Assembly (NCBI RefSeq): GCF_047302285.1 | Contig: NZ_CP154845.1 | Location: forward strand, 2,232,001-2,296,000 | Source: Robertmurraya sp047302285 | GTDB lineage: Bacteria > Bacillota > Bacilli > Bacillales > Cytobacillaceae | Direction of reading: 5' to 3' | Length of the DNA: 64,000 nt | Shown here: positions 1-8,311 of the stretch, piece after piece | Numbering within the stretch: the stretch's first letter is position 1 | Layout: the number at the start of each line of letters is the position of its first letter | Program-made: the position numbers and the translations under genes | Notes under the pieces: model-generated | The model's database searches: none | What the model was told of the DNA's origin: nothing | The model's input: only the letters and a program-made list of their open reading frames with translations

Positions 1-14
1 TGAAAACGTTATAT
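1..14. promoter_or_regulatory. possible CcpA cre site upstream of odhA
   Basis: The first 14 bases match the catabolite-responsive element consensus TGWAANCGNTNWCA at 12 of 14 positions; only the last two differ. It sits about 100 bases upstream of the odhA start, and carbon repression of this TCA-cycle enzyme would make sense. The site is cut off by the window edge and one degenerate match is weak evidence. Confidence 0.35.
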
Positions 15-72
15 CCTCTGAAAAATAATATTATTCTAACATTTGAGTTTTCGAAATGAAAAACAGAGGATA
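12..72. repeat. 9-bp inverted repeat flanking the odhA leader
   Basis: TATCCTCTG at 12-20 is the exact reverse complement of CAGAGGATA at 64-72, separated by 43 AT-rich bases just upstream of the odhA ribosome binding site. It could be a looped operator or a leader-RNA stem. No known protein site is recognised. Confidence 0.35.
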
Positions 73-111
73 AGTTGATCAATTTCTTAATAGATTTTGG
101 AGGTATTATAC

Positions 112-2952
112 ATGAAGAAGCCATCAGATGGTCAAGGACCAGTATGGCAAGGGTTTCACGGGCCGAATTTAGGATATGTCATTGAGATGTATGAAGCATT
201 TTTAGAAAATCCTGATTCAGTGGACAAGGAAATGAAAGCATACTTCGCAGAACATGGACCACCAACTTTGAAAGAGGAAGAAACAATCAGTATTCCTCCT
301 AATGTTACACAGGTTGGGACACCTATTGAGAAAATATTGGCGGCAGCAAACCTTGCTGACAAGGTAAGAGGATATGGCCATTTAGCAGCTGATATTTATC
401 CATTAAAAAATCAAGAACCTGATAAAGAATTGATTGAAATGGACTACTACGGGCTAACAAAAAAGGATCTAGAGGAAATACCAGCCCATTTCATTTCAAC
501 GGATATTCCAAAGCATTTAAAAAATGGTTATGAGGCCATTGAGTACTTGAAGAAGGTTTATACTGGGAAAATTGCATTTGAAATTCGCCATGTAAATAAT
601 AATCAAGAAAAAATGTGGATTCGTAATAAAATTGAAAGTGGGGGTCTACTTCCAACATTTACCCCTGATAAAAAGAAAAAAGTGTTACAACGATTAACAG
701 CGGTTGAGGAATTTGAAAAATTTATTCATAAAACCTTTGTCGGTCAAAAACGCTTTTCTATAGAAGGTTTGGATACGTTAGTTCCGTTAATTGACGAGAT
801 TATATCTGAAACTGTTCGAAACGGCGCATCTACGATCAATATCGGCATGGCTCATCGAGGGCGCTTAAATGTACTTGCGCATAATTTAGGTAAGCCTTAC
901 GAAATGATTTTTGCGGAATTTCAACATGCACCGAATAAAGAGCTCGTTCCTTCTGAAGGTTCCATTGGCATCAATTTTGGTTGGACAGGAGATGTAAAAT
1001 ATCACCTTGGGCTTAACCGGGAACTACCTCAAGCAAATCAACGTAAGGCAAGGGTGACACTAGCGAATAATCCAAGTCATCTCGAATTCGTCGGAGCAGT
1101 TGTGGAAGGGTTTACTCGTGCTGCTCAGGATGACCGTATGAGCAAAGGATATCCAAAAGAAGATTTGAACTCAGCATTAGCGATTCTAGTTCATGGTGAC
1201 GCGGCATTCCCAGGTCAAGGGATTGTGGCTGAAACATTAAATTTAAGTCGCTTAAAAGGATACCGTACTGGTGGAACGGTCCATCTTATCGCCAATAACT
1301 TAATCGGTTTTACGACGGAAAGAATGGATTCTCGTTCAACGAGATATTCAAGCGACTTAGCAAAGGGCTATGAAATGCCGATTTTACATGTCAATGCCGA
1401 TGATCCAGAAGCAGTTTTAGCAGCTGCTCAATTTGCTTGTGAATATCGAGAAACCTTTAAAAAAGATGTTCTCATTGATTTAGTCGGTTATCGTCGCTTT
1501 GGTCATAATGAAATGGATGAGCCGATGACAACGAATCCATTAATGTATCAACTTATTCAGCAACATCCAACTGTAAAGGAATTATATGCTCGAAAATTAC
1601 TTAGTGAAGGCATCCTTTCTCAAAATGAGATAGAAAAGCTCGATCAAGTAGTACTTACAAGGTTACAAGAAGCATATCTCAAAGTGCCAGAAAAAAAGGA
1701 GAAAGAAGGAGATCCTAAACCTCCTATTACAGTAGAAAAAGGAATTCCAAAGATTGCTACAGGTGTTCCGATAGAAAAGCTTAAAAAAATGAACGAAGAG
1801 CTTTTACAATGGCCTGAAGAATTCCAAGTATTTAGTAAATTGAGCAGAATTTTGAAGAGGCGTCTTGATGCGTTTAAGGATAATGGAAAAGTTGATTGGG
1901 GATTAGCTGAGACACTTGCCTTTTCATCTATCATAGCTGATGGAACCCCTGTTCGTTTGTCTGGACAGGATTCTGAACGGGGCACATTTGCTCATCGGAA
2001 CATCGTTTTATATGATCAGAATACAGGAGAAAAATTCTCTCCATTGCATCGTTTATCGGATGCAAATGCTTCGTTTGCTGTATACAATAGTCCACTATCA
2101 GAAGGTTCGGTGTTAGGTTTTGAATATGGTTACAATGTGTTTGCACCTGAAACACTTGTATTATGGGAAGCGCAATTTGGAGACTTCTCAAATGCTGCAC
2201 AAGTCATTTTTGACCAATTCATCTCATCTGGAAGAGCGAAGTGGGGCGAAAAATCTGGACTCGTTATTCTTTTGCCGCATGGATATGAAGGGCAAGGACC
2301 AGAGCATTCAAGTGCTCGGATGGAAAGATTTTTAACATTGGCGGCTGAAAATAACTGGACAGTCGCGAATTTAACGTCTGCTGCACAATATTTTCATATT
2401 TTAAGAAGACAGGCTGCGGTTTTAAAAAGGGAAGAGGTTCGACCTCTTGTGATTATGACACCAAAGAGCTTGCTTCGAAATCCAGGCGTAGCATCCCACC
2501 CAAGTGAGCTAAGTGTAGGGGAATTCCGTTCGGTTATTGAACACAAAGATTTAGGGAAAAAAGTCGATAAGGTTGAACGTGTCATTTTGGGAACAGGAAA
2601 AATGATTGTCAATGTTCTCGAACAGCTTGATTCAGCTGAAAATACAGACTGGTTACATGTTGTGAGTGTGGAAGAAATTTATCCATTCCCAATGGAAAGT
2701 CTCCGAGAGATTTTCGAGAAGTTCCCTAACCTAAAGGAAATCGTTTGGGTCCAAGAAGAACCGAAAAACATGGGAGCGTGGACATTTGTTGAACCACGTA
2801 TTAAAGAAATTGCCGAAAGCAATGTAGCTGTACGCTATGCTGGACGTAGACGTCGTTCAAGTCCTGCTGAAGGAGATCCAGACGTTCATAAGATGGAGCA
2901 AGCCTGTATCATTGAGAAAGTAATCACCCGTTCGGTAGAAGGAGGAAATTAA
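112..2952 (+). CDS. odhA: 2-oxoglutarate dehydrogenase E1 component
   Basis: This is the thiamine-diphosphate-dependent E1 subunit of the 2-oxoglutarate dehydrogenase complex. It decarboxylates 2-oxoglutarate in the TCA cycle and passes the succinyl group to the lipoyl arm of E2. At about 946 residues it has the usual length. The N-terminal E2-binding segment, the central ThDP domain (GMAHRGRLNVLAHNLGKP around residue 250) and the C-terminal transketolase-like region (LPHGYEGQGPEHSSARMERF) are all present. The ATG at 112 is chosen because TTGGAGGT at 97-104 is its ribosome binding site; a TTG overlapping that site is not a credible start. odhB follows after one base, so the two form an operon ending at a strong terminator. 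Confidence 0.98.
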   Translation: MKKPSDGQGPVWQGFHGPNLGYVIEMYEAFLENPDSVDKEMKAYFAEHGPPTLKEEETISIPPNVTQVGTPIEKILAAANLADKVRGYGHLAADIYPLKNQEPDKELIEMDYYGLTKKDLEEIPAHFISTDIPKHLKNGYEAIEYLKKVYTGKIAFEIRHVNNNQEKMWIRNKIESGGLLPTFTPDKKKKVLQRLTAVEEFEKFIHKTFVGQKRFSIEGLDTLVPLIDEIISETVRNGASTINIGMAHRGRLNVLAHNLGKPYEMIFAEFQHAPNKELVPSEGSIGINFGWTGDVKYHLGLNRELPQANQRKARVTLANNPSHLEFVGAVVEGFTRAAQDDRMSKGYPKEDLNSALAILVHGDAAFPGQGIVAETLNLSRLKGYRTGGTVHLIANNLIGFTTERMDSRSTRYSSDLAKGYEMPILHVNADDPEAVLAAAQFACEYRETFKKDVLIDLVGYRRFGHNEMDEPMTTNPLMYQLIQQHPTVKELYARKLLSEGILSQNEIEKLDQVVLTRLQEAYLKVPEKKEKEGDPKPPITVEKGIPKIATGVPIEKLKKMNEELLQWPEEFQVFSKLSRILKRRLDAFKDNGKVDWGLAETLAFSSIIADGTPVRLSGQDSERGTFAHRNIVLYDQNTGEKFSPLHRLSDANASFAVYNSPLSEGSVLGFEYGYNVFAPETLVLWEAQFGDFSNAAQVIFDQFISSGRAKWGEKSGLVILLPHGYEGQGPEHSSARMERFLTLAAENNWTVANLTSAAQYFHILRRQAAVLKREEVRPLVIMTPKSLLRNPGVASHPSELSVGEFRSVIEHKDLGKKVDKVERVILGTGKMIVNVLEQLDSAENTDWLHVVSVEEIYPFPMESLREIFEKFPNLKEIVWVQEEPKNMGAWTFVEPRIKEIAESNVAVRYAGRRRRSSPAEGDPDVHKMEQACIIEKVITRSVEGGN

Positions 2953-2953
2953 G

Positions 2954-4171
2954 GTGGCGGAAATTCGAATTCCAGAGTTAGCAGAATCAATTACAGAGGG
3001 AACTGTAGCTGGATGGCTAAAAAAGATCGGAGACAAAATTGAAAAAGGCGATTATCTTGTTGAATTAGAAACAGATAAGGTCAATGTTGAAATTATCTCT
3101 GACTATAGTGGAATCTTAACAGAAATGAAATACAGCGAAGGGGACACGGTTAATGTCGGTGAAGTGATCGCCATCGTTTCAGAGGAAGGCGAAGCACCAG
3201 TTCCTGTCCAGGAAGCTCATCCAATCGAAAATAATCAAGAGCAGCAATCTTCTGAACAGCAAGAAGATAAGAAAGAGCGTCCGATTGCATCTCCATCTGC
3301 GCGCAAACTTGCAAGGGAAAAAGGAATTGATTTAAGCCAAATTCCAACAGTGGACCCATTAGGACGGGTAAGGGCTCAAGACGTTCAAGGTTTCAATCCA
3401 GGTCAACCAACAGTTGAAAAAGCGGCACCTACACCAGCGCAAGTACCGAAGCAAGAGATTGCCACTGATCGTAAGCCTGTAGAAAGAATTCGCATGTCCC
3501 GCAGACGTCAAACGATTGCTAATCGCCTAGTCGAAGTACAACATACGGCAGCGATGTTGACTACTTTTAACGAAGTTGACATGACAAATGTATTAAATTT
3601 AAGAAAGCGTCGGAAGGACAAATTCTTAGAAGAAAATGACGTAAAACTTGGATTTATGTCATTCTTCACGAAAGCAGTAGTTGCTGCTCTTAAGAAATCA
3701 CCATTATTGAACGCTGAAATACAAGGTGATGAAATCGTCCTGAAAAAGTTTTATGATATCGGAATTGCCGTCTCTGCACCAGAAGGACTTGTTGTTCCAG
3801 TCGTGCGTGATGCAGATAGAAAGAGCTTTGCAGAAATTGAAAAGGATATTTTAGGTCTGGCAGATAAAGCTCGTCAAAATAAACTTGCTCTTAATGACCT
3901 GCAAGGAGGTACCTTTACGATTACAAATGGTGGAGTATTCGGTTCTTTACTATCCACTCCAATCTTAAACGGGCCACAAGTTGGAATTTTAGGTATGCAC
4001 TCAGTCAAGCTTCGTCCAGTGGCCATTGATGAGGAAAGAATGGAAAATCGTCCGATGATGTATATTGCCTTATCATACGACCATCGTATTGTTGATGGAA
4101 AAGAAGCTGTTACATTCCTTAAGAGAGTGAAAGAGCTTATTGAAGACCCTGAATCATTAATCTTTGAATAG
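2954..4171 (+). CDS. odhB: dihydrolipoyl succinyltransferase (E2 of 2-oxoglutarate dehydrogenase)
   Basis: E2 core of the 2-oxoglutarate dehydrogenase complex; it transfers succinyl groups from lipoamide to CoA. A single N-terminal lipoyl domain carries the lipoylated lysine in ELETDKVNVEI (about residue 42). A linker rich in Gln and Glu follows, then a peripheral subunit-binding domain (ASPSARKLAREKGIDLSQI) and the catalytic acyltransferase domain with the DHRIVDG active-site motif near the C-terminus. The start is GTG with GGAGG twelve bases upstream, inside the end of odhA. At 405 residues the length is normal. E3 is not in this window. Confidence 0.98.
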   Translation: MAEIRIPELAESITEGTVAGWLKKIGDKIEKGDYLVELETDKVNVEIISDYSGILTEMKYSEGDTVNVGEVIAIVSEEGEAPVPVQEAHPIENNQEQQSSEQQEDKKERPIASPSARKLAREKGIDLSQIPTVDPLGRVRAQDVQGFNPGQPTVEKAAPTPAQVPKQEIATDRKPVERIRMSRRRQTIANRLVEVQHTAAMLTTFNEVDMTNVLNLRKRRKDKFLEENDVKLGFMSFFTKAVVAALKKSPLLNAEIQGDEIVLKKFYDIGIAVSAPEGLVVPVVRDADRKSFAEIEKDILGLADKARQNKLALNDLQGGTFTITNGGVFGSLLSTPILNGPQVGILGMHSVKLRPVAIDEERMENRPMMYIALSYDHRIVDGKEAVTFLKRVKELIEDPESLIFE

Positions 4172-4176
4172 AAAAA

Positions 4177-4208
4177 AAACCACCGTTTATACTTTTAAAC
4201 GGTGGTTT
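4177..4208. terminator. intrinsic terminator after odhAB
   Basis: A perfect 13-bp stem (4177-4189 with 4196-4208) closes a 6-base loop and is flanked by A-rich and T-rich sequence, so it can end both odhB and the convergent sda gene. Confidence 0.9.
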
Positions 4209-4242
4209 CATGTTTTGAGAAAGAAGTCAAACGTATAATTCT

Positions 4243-4374
4243 TTAGTTCTTAAAGGGTTTTAATCCACGCTTTCTAATTTCGTCCTTCAAAATCTTCGCC
4301 CATTCTTTATCCTTTTCCGACTTTAATGCATCACGATACGAGACAACTAACAATTCATTACTCATAATCTTCAT
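4243..4374 (-). CDS. sda: Sda family sporulation histidine kinase inhibitor
   Basis: A 43-residue protein read from ATG at 4374, seven bases after a GGAGGT site. Its core (SNELLVVSYRDALKSE then WAKILKDEIRKRGLKP) matches the two-helix hairpin of Sda. In B. subtilis, Sda binds the dimerization/phosphotransfer domain of KinA and KinB and delays sporulation when replication is perturbed. B. subtilis sda is driven by DnaA boxes; none is visible in the short upstream region here. The gene is convergent with odhAB and has no obvious operon partner. The family assignment rests on pattern recognition of a short sequence. This copy may be a paralogue rather than the orthologue of B. subtilis sda. Confidence 0.8.
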   Translation of the reverse strand: MKIMSNELLVVSYRDALKSEKDKEWAKILKDEIRKRGLKPFKN

Positions 4375-4583
4375 TGTGCATACCTCCAGGTAAAAGGATT
4401 GTAAATCTATGTTTATTCATTGTAAAGGATATTTCTCCCTTTGAAAACCCATTTCGCAAAATTTTCGAAAAATAATGAAGTCTGAAATTCATTCAATCTT
4501 CAGATGGAGATCTTTTCGTTCTCACTCCCAATGTGAAGGAGGGAATGTAAAGATATCATAGATGTATAAGGGAGGATTGAAAA

Positions 4584-4727
4584 ATGAACTATGACTATTA
4601 TATCCATACAGAGTTAGCTAAACTTAAGATAAATGAACTAAGGAAAACTTCATACAAGTACTCGTTGCTCAAGAAGGAGAAAAGAACAAATATTGTAAGC
4701 AGAATCGTAGATTTGTTTCGAAATTAG
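4584..4727 (+). CDS. small basic protein, unknown function (47 aa)
   Basis: A 47-codon frame from ATG 4584 has a good GGGAGG site nine bases upstream. The product is aromatic at the N-terminus (MNYDYYIHTELAKLKINELR) and strongly basic later (LLKKEKRTNIVSRIVDLF). It has no membrane segment and no Cys. I do not recognise the family. The good ribosome binding site and the amphipathic helical look support a real gene; it is probably expressed alone. Confidence 0.55.
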   Translation: MNYDYYIHTELAKLKINELRKTSYKYSLLKKEKRTNIVSRIVDLFRN

Positions 4728-4819
4728 TATATTCTCTCATGCAGATGTAAGACAAACCGAATCTCTTAAGTTAAAATAGAGATATCAGAAAAGTCTTAAG
4801 ATTGCGGGAGGACGTTGAA

Positions 4820-5668
4820 GTGAAGGTTTTCGTTTACGGAACATTAAGGAAAAATGAAGGAAATCATAGGCTATTACAAAGCGCTGATCCTATTGCAGAG
4901 CAAGCATGGACATTTGGAGAATTATTTGAAACTGGGCAGGGCTACCCGGCAATGAAACGATCTGAACAGGGAAAAGTATATGGAGAATTATATGAGGTCG
5001 ATCTAGCCACCTTAGCAAAGTTAGATCATCTTGAAGATTACGAGGCTAACAGGGAAGATAATCTATATGAGCGAGTGGAAGCTCAAATCTTTACAGATAA
5101 AGATGAGTTTACTGCTTTTGTTTATATAGAGAAACAAGTAGGTTTGAGTAAGGAACTGATCCCTCATGGAGATTGGAAGCTACATCAGCTACTGAACAAA
5201 AAACCAGCTACCATTTATTATTTTGCTTATGGCTCCTGCATGGACGTGGAAAGGTTTGAGATGGCACAAGTAGCTCGTTTTTTTGAAAAGGTGACAGGTG
5301 CTTGCACCCTTGAAGAGTATTCTATGAAGTATCTATTTACTGCACATGATGGAGGACGCGCTGATATTATTGAAGATGGTGGTGTGACGGAAGGGATCTT
5401 GTACGAAATTCCTTTTGAAGGCCTGCAATATCTTTTTGATAGGGAAGGCTTTAATCTCGGGTGGTATCGACCTACATTTGTTGATGTGAAAATAGGTGAA
5501 AAACGGATGTTGGACGTTTTAACTTTTCATGTATATGAGAAACAACCGGAGTTAGCACCACCCCTTCACTATGCAACAGAAATTCTTCGAGGCTCAAAAG
5601 GGAGAGTTAGTCAAGGATATTATCAAAAATTGGAGGAAGAACTTGTCAGACTAGGGTGTAAATTGTAA
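4820..5668 (+). CDS. two-domain gamma-glutamylcyclotransferase-like protein (YkqA-like)
   Basis: Two gamma-glutamylcyclotransferase folds lie in tandem. The first begins VKVFVYGTLRKNEGN, with the YGTL substrate-binding motif; the second begins near residue 132 with YYFAYGSCMD. The architecture and the 282-residue length match B. subtilis YkqA. The family cleaves gamma-glutamyl compounds to release 5-oxoproline, but the natural substrate of YkqA-type proteins is not known to me. GTG 4820 is chosen as start because GGGAGG at 4806-4811 is eight bases upstream; a TTG at 4802 lies within that site. No signal peptide is present. Confidence 0.8.
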   Translation: MKVFVYGTLRKNEGNHRLLQSADPIAEQAWTFGELFETGQGYPAMKRSEQGKVYGELYEVDLATLAKLDHLEDYEANREDNLYERVEAQIFTDKDEFTAFVYIEKQVGLSKELIPHGDWKLHQLLNKKPATIYYFAYGSCMDVERFEMAQVARFFEKVTGACTLEEYSMKYLFTAHDGGRADIIEDGGVTEGILYEIPFEGLQYLFDREGFNLGWYRPTFVDVKIGEKRMLDVLTFHVYEKQPELAPPLHYATEILRGSKGRVSQGYYQKLEEELVRLGCKL

Positions 5669-5750
5669 TACTTTCTGAGAAAAATGTTTCAAACAAGTTC
5701 AAAGGGTGGTAAATAGGAGTAACACCGTCTGGAGAAAGAAGGGTACTCTT

Positions 5751-5969
5751 ATGAAGGTATTCACGGAAAACGGCTATTATGAAGTGGTGTACGAAAATAA
5801 ATGCTATCAATTTCTTGAATTCATAAGACTTGATACAATTTGTGAAAAAACATATATAACATTAAAAAATGTACTTACAGGAGAATTATTCACCTTTGAT
5901 GAGGGTAAAATCGTGAAAATACGAAAAAAGCTATTTCATTTTCAAAAAGAGTTGCGCCACATAATGTAA
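5751..5969 (+). CDS. hypothetical protein (72 aa)
   Basis: A 72-residue product from ATG 5751 with a moderate AGAAGGG site. It is a compact beta-rich sequence (EVVYENKCYQFLEFIRLD, then YITLKNVLTGELFTF) ending in a basic helix. It looks like a small soluble domain, but I do not recognise a family. The upstream in-frame GTG at 5706 lacks a ribosome binding site. The next small gene follows closely and may be co-transcribed. Confidence 0.6.
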   Translation: MKVFTENGYYEVVYENKCYQFLEFIRLDTICEKTYITLKNVLTGELFTFDEGKIVKIRKKLFHFQKELRHIM

Positions 5970-6012
5970 ATTCCCTATAATGATGTAGTAATAAACGTTG
6001 AAGGAGTATAGA

Positions 6013-6222
6013 ATGAGACATCTAACATGGAATAATTCAGAAACAATCAAAACGGTTAAGTGTGTTCATACAAATGCTGAAAAGTATATCGTGAATCGTG
6101 CACTAACTGTTGGTCAGTCTTACGAAGTTAAAAATGAAACAGAAGAATTTTACTTTATTGTCGACAATAGCGGAAAAGTTGGCGGATTTTATAAGGATTA
6201 TTTTGAAGTGACGAAGGCTTAG
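6013..6222 (+). CDS. small conserved Bacillus protein (DUF6501-like, 69 aa)
   Basis: The frame starts at ATG 6013, seven bases after GAAGGAG. The sequence (MRHLTWNNSETIKTVKCVHT ... NRALTVGQSYEVKNETEEFY) looks like the DUF6501 family of short soluble proteins in Bacillus, recalled from memory. Such proteins have an SH3-like pattern of beta strands, and the function is unknown. It ends just before a strong hairpin terminator, so it is the last gene of this small unit. Confidence 0.7.
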   Translation: MRHLTWNNSETIKTVKCVHTNAEKYIVNRALTVGQSYEVKNETEEFYFIVDNSGKVGGFYKDYFEVTKA

Positions 6223-6246
6223 GACTGTACAATACAGTCCTTTTTC
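6221..6246 (+). terminator. intrinsic terminator
   Basis: A 9-bp perfect stem (6221-6229 with 6233-6241) with a 3-base loop, followed by TTTTTC, ends the small-gene unit upstream. Confidence 0.85.
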
Positions 6247-6343
6247 TAATGCAAAATAAGGACAAGGATATCATTTTTGATATCGACAAAATCTGATTGG
6301 AATGTTTACATATTTAGGCGAACTATTTTCGAGGTGTATAAAA

Positions 6344-6724
6344 TTGAAGACTTATCTATATGTCGGGATCGGTGGAGCTGTCGGAAGTATGCTACGCTAT
6401 TTAGTTTCATTAATAACGCTACATTTTTTCGGCAATGGTTTTCCTTTCGGTACCGTCGCTGTAAATCTACTAGGTGCTTTCCTTTTAGGATGGTTCACAA
6501 CCCACATACTTTATCAGACGAATCCTCCTCTAGCGGCCGCCATAGGTACAGGGATGATCGGTTCTTTTACAACCTTATCGACCTTAAGTGTGGATGTTCT
6601 TTTTTTAGTCGAAAATCAGGATTTCGTTTCTGTTTTTTTGTATGTGATGATTAGCGTTTTTGGTGGTTTTCTTCTGGCTCTTGCAGGACTTAACCTTGGA
6701 AAAAAGAAGGTGAAGTCTCAATGA
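6344..6724 (+). CDS. crcB: fluoride exporter subunit CrcB/FluC (first copy)
   Basis: A small four-helix membrane protein of the Fluc family, which exports fluoride as dual-topology or heteromeric dimers. Family signatures are visible: GGAVGSMLRY, then FGTVAVNLLGAFLLGW with the conserved Asn, then GMIGSFTTLSTLSVD with the Phe-box and threonines. The start is TTG 6344, seven bases after GAGGTG; the longer frame beginning at 6302 adds a non-family N-terminus with no ribosome binding site. It overlaps the second crcB by four bases. No fluoride riboswitch is recognisable upstream. Confidence 0.93.
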   Translation: MKTYLYVGIGGAVGSMLRYLVSLITLHFFGNGFPFGTVAVNLLGAFLLGWFTTHILYQTNPPLAAAIGTGMIGSFTTLSTLSVDVLFLVENQDFVSVFLYVMISVFGGFLLALAGLNLGKKKVKSQ

Positions 6725-7074
6725 TAATGTGGGGATTAGTAGCAGTAGGTGGATTTTTTGGGGCCATTTCTAGATTTTCAATTAGTAATTTTGTCAAAAA
6801 AAAGAAGCAAACTAAATTCCCAATTGGAACCTTAATCGTAAATCTCGTCGGTTCATTTTTTCTGGGCTATTTGTTTGCAGGCATACCAGAGCATATCTAT
6901 GCCATATTAGGTGTTGGCTTTCTTGGGGCCTTTACAACCTTTTCAACGATGAATGTGGAAGCCATGCAACTATTAAACGAAAAACGAGTTTCTATTGGGA
7001 TACTTTATTTGAGTATTACCTATTTTTTCGGTGTCATTTTAGCCATTTGCGGCTATTTTTTGGCCATAAGTTAA
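6721..7074 (+). CDS. crcB: fluoride exporter subunit CrcB/FluC (second copy)
   Basis: Second Fluc subunit, translationally coupled to the first by an ATGA overlap. Conserved blocks are GGFFGAISRFSISNFV, FPIGTLIVNLVGSFFLGYL and GFLGAFTTFSTMNVEAM. Paired, diverged crcB genes in Gram-positive bacteria usually encode inversely oriented partners of one heterodimeric channel. The loop between helices 1 and 2 carries KKKKQTK, consistent with a fixed topology by the positive-inside rule. Length of 117 residues is typical. Confidence 0.93.
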   Translation: MIMWGLVAVGGFFGAISRFSISNFVKKKKQTKFPIGTLIVNLVGSFFLGYLFAGIPEHIYAILGVGFLGAFTTFSTMNVEAMQLLNEKRVSIGILYLSITYFFGVILAICGYFLAIS

Positions 7075-7105
7075 GAGGGTGTCAGTTTGACACCCTCTTA
7101 ACTTA
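7071..7105. terminator. bidirectional terminator between crcB and yidC
   Basis: A perfect 14-bp stem (7071-7084 with 7088-7101) with a 3-base loop overlaps the crcB stop codon and lies just beyond the yidC stop, serving both convergent units. Confidence 0.9.
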
Positions 7106-7108
7106 TTT

Positions 7109-7882
7109 TTATTGCTGATTTGTAATGACAAGATTTTCTTCGTTTTTATATAAATATCTTGCTAACAGTGTTTGTAGAATTAAAAAGATTCCACCAATCG
7201 TCCAATAAAGAGGTAGTGCAGCAGGAGCATTTAACGAAACGAAAACAATCATAACAGGTGAGAGTATGCCCATAAACTTCATTTGTTTTTGTTGATCATT
7301 TGGCATGTTTGAAAGGGAAACTCTAAATTGGAAATAGTAAACAATACCAGCAATCGCCGTTAACCAAATGTCAGGCTGCCCAAGGCTAAACCATAAAAAA
7401 GAATGACTGGCTATCTCAGCAGAGCCTCTTATCGCATAGTAAAAGCTTAATAATATAGGCATTTGAATTAAGATTGGCAAGCATCCCATTGCTAATGGAT
7501 TGATGTTATGCTTTTTATATAAAGCAAACATTTCCTGTTGAAGCTTTTGTTGTTCGCCAGCATCTTTTGTTTGTTTGAGCTTTTTTTGAATGTCTTCAAG
7601 CTCTGGTTTCATAACATCCATTTTTATTTTCATTGCTCGCTGTTTTTTTGTTTGCTTGAGCATCATTGGCATAAGGAGAAGTCGAATAATCAACGTAATA
7701 AAAATGATTGATAAACCGAAATTTCCTCCAAATAGATTGGCAGTCCCATGGATTAAACTTTCAAAAGGCGAGACAAGAAAAGTGTTAAAGAAACCTTCTC
7801 CATTTCCTTCTTGAGCAGAACAGGCAGATAGTAAGACTGTACTAAGCAACAATATGATCAAAACTTTATATTTATTTTTCAT
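7109..7882 (-). CDS. yidC: membrane protein insertase YidC/OxaA (lipoprotein type)
   Basis: YidC/Oxa1-family insertase that helps membrane proteins fold and insert, alone or with Sec. The 257-residue product starts with a lipoprotein signal ending in LLSACSAQ, so the Cys is probably lipidated. The family core has five membrane segments with a basic cytoplasmic coiled region (LKQTKKQRAMKIKM) and NPLAMGCLPILIQMPILLS. B. subtilis has two paralogues, SpoIIIJ and YqjG; the isolated locus here, away from rnpA/jag, suggests the YqjG-like copy. RBS GGAGGT precedes the ATG. A small membrane protein gene lies directly upstream. Confidence 0.93.
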   Translation of the reverse strand: MKNKYKVLIILLLSTVLLSACSAQEGNGEGFFNTFLVSPFESLIHGTANLFGGNFGLSIIFITLIIRLLLMPMMLKQTKKQRAMKIKMDVMKPELEDIQKKLKQTKDAGEQQKLQQEMFALYKKHNINPLAMGCLPILIQMPILLSFYYAIRGSAEIASHSFLWFSLGQPDIWLTAIAGIVYYFQFRVSLSNMPNDQQKQMKFMGILSPVMIVFVSLNAPAALPLYWTIGGIFLILQTLLARYLYKNEENLVITNQQ

Positions 7883-7909
7883 TCAATATGAACCTCCAGT
7901 ATGAGTAGA

Positions 7910-8200
7910 CTAGTATGCTATAAATGTAGAAATAGCATAGCTGTCGTCTTCATCTGGGGATCCTGTTTTTTTTCGGATATATTGCATGACCCAAATCACG
8001 ATATAATTAAAGGTGCGATTGGTCTTTCTAAAATAGTCACTAATAGGGAGCAAGCTGCCCTCAGGATCTAGTTGATGAGAAGCGGTAAATTGATACTCGA
8101 TATTCCAAATCCACACAAGGTTAAGTAAAACAAGGAATAAACCAGCATACATCGTATATAGAGCTGATAAGCTTATAAAATCAAATAAGGATTCTAACAT
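7910..8200 (-). CDS. small membrane protein, unknown (96 aa)
   Basis: A 96-residue protein with one clear N-terminal membrane helix (about residues 14-36, YTMYAGLFLVLLNLVWIW) and a second amphipathic or hydrophobic stretch near residues 64-74. The tail is acidic (GSPDEDDSYAIS). A GAGGTGA site precedes the ATG. It ends 27 bases before yidC and probably shares its transcript, which suggests a membrane-related role. Family not recognised. Confidence 0.65.
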   Translation of the reverse strand: MLESLFDFISLSALYTMYAGLFLVLLNLVWIWNIEYQFTASHQLDPEGSLLPISDYFRKTNRTFNYIVIWVMQYIRKKTGSPDEDDSYAISTFIAY

Positions 8201-8219
8201 TAGTTCACCTCAAAATATA

Positions 8220-8256
8220 AAAGCAACATCTTTCAGTATAAGAGGTGAAAGATGTA
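8220..8256 (-). terminator. terminator of bioY
   Basis: An 8-bp stem (8227-8234 with 8247-8254) is followed on the minus strand by a TTTTATATTTT tract. It lies downstream of bioY and separates it from the yidC unit. Confidence 0.7.
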
Positions 8257-8311
8257 AATGCAACTTTACTTGTTTACGATTTTATGCGTTGAAAAGTTTC
8301 AAATTTACCAG

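Noticed and set aside
6222..6343. Fluoride (crcB) riboswitch
   Set aside because: The region lacks the conserved aptamer blocks; only a short A/T hairpin is seen.
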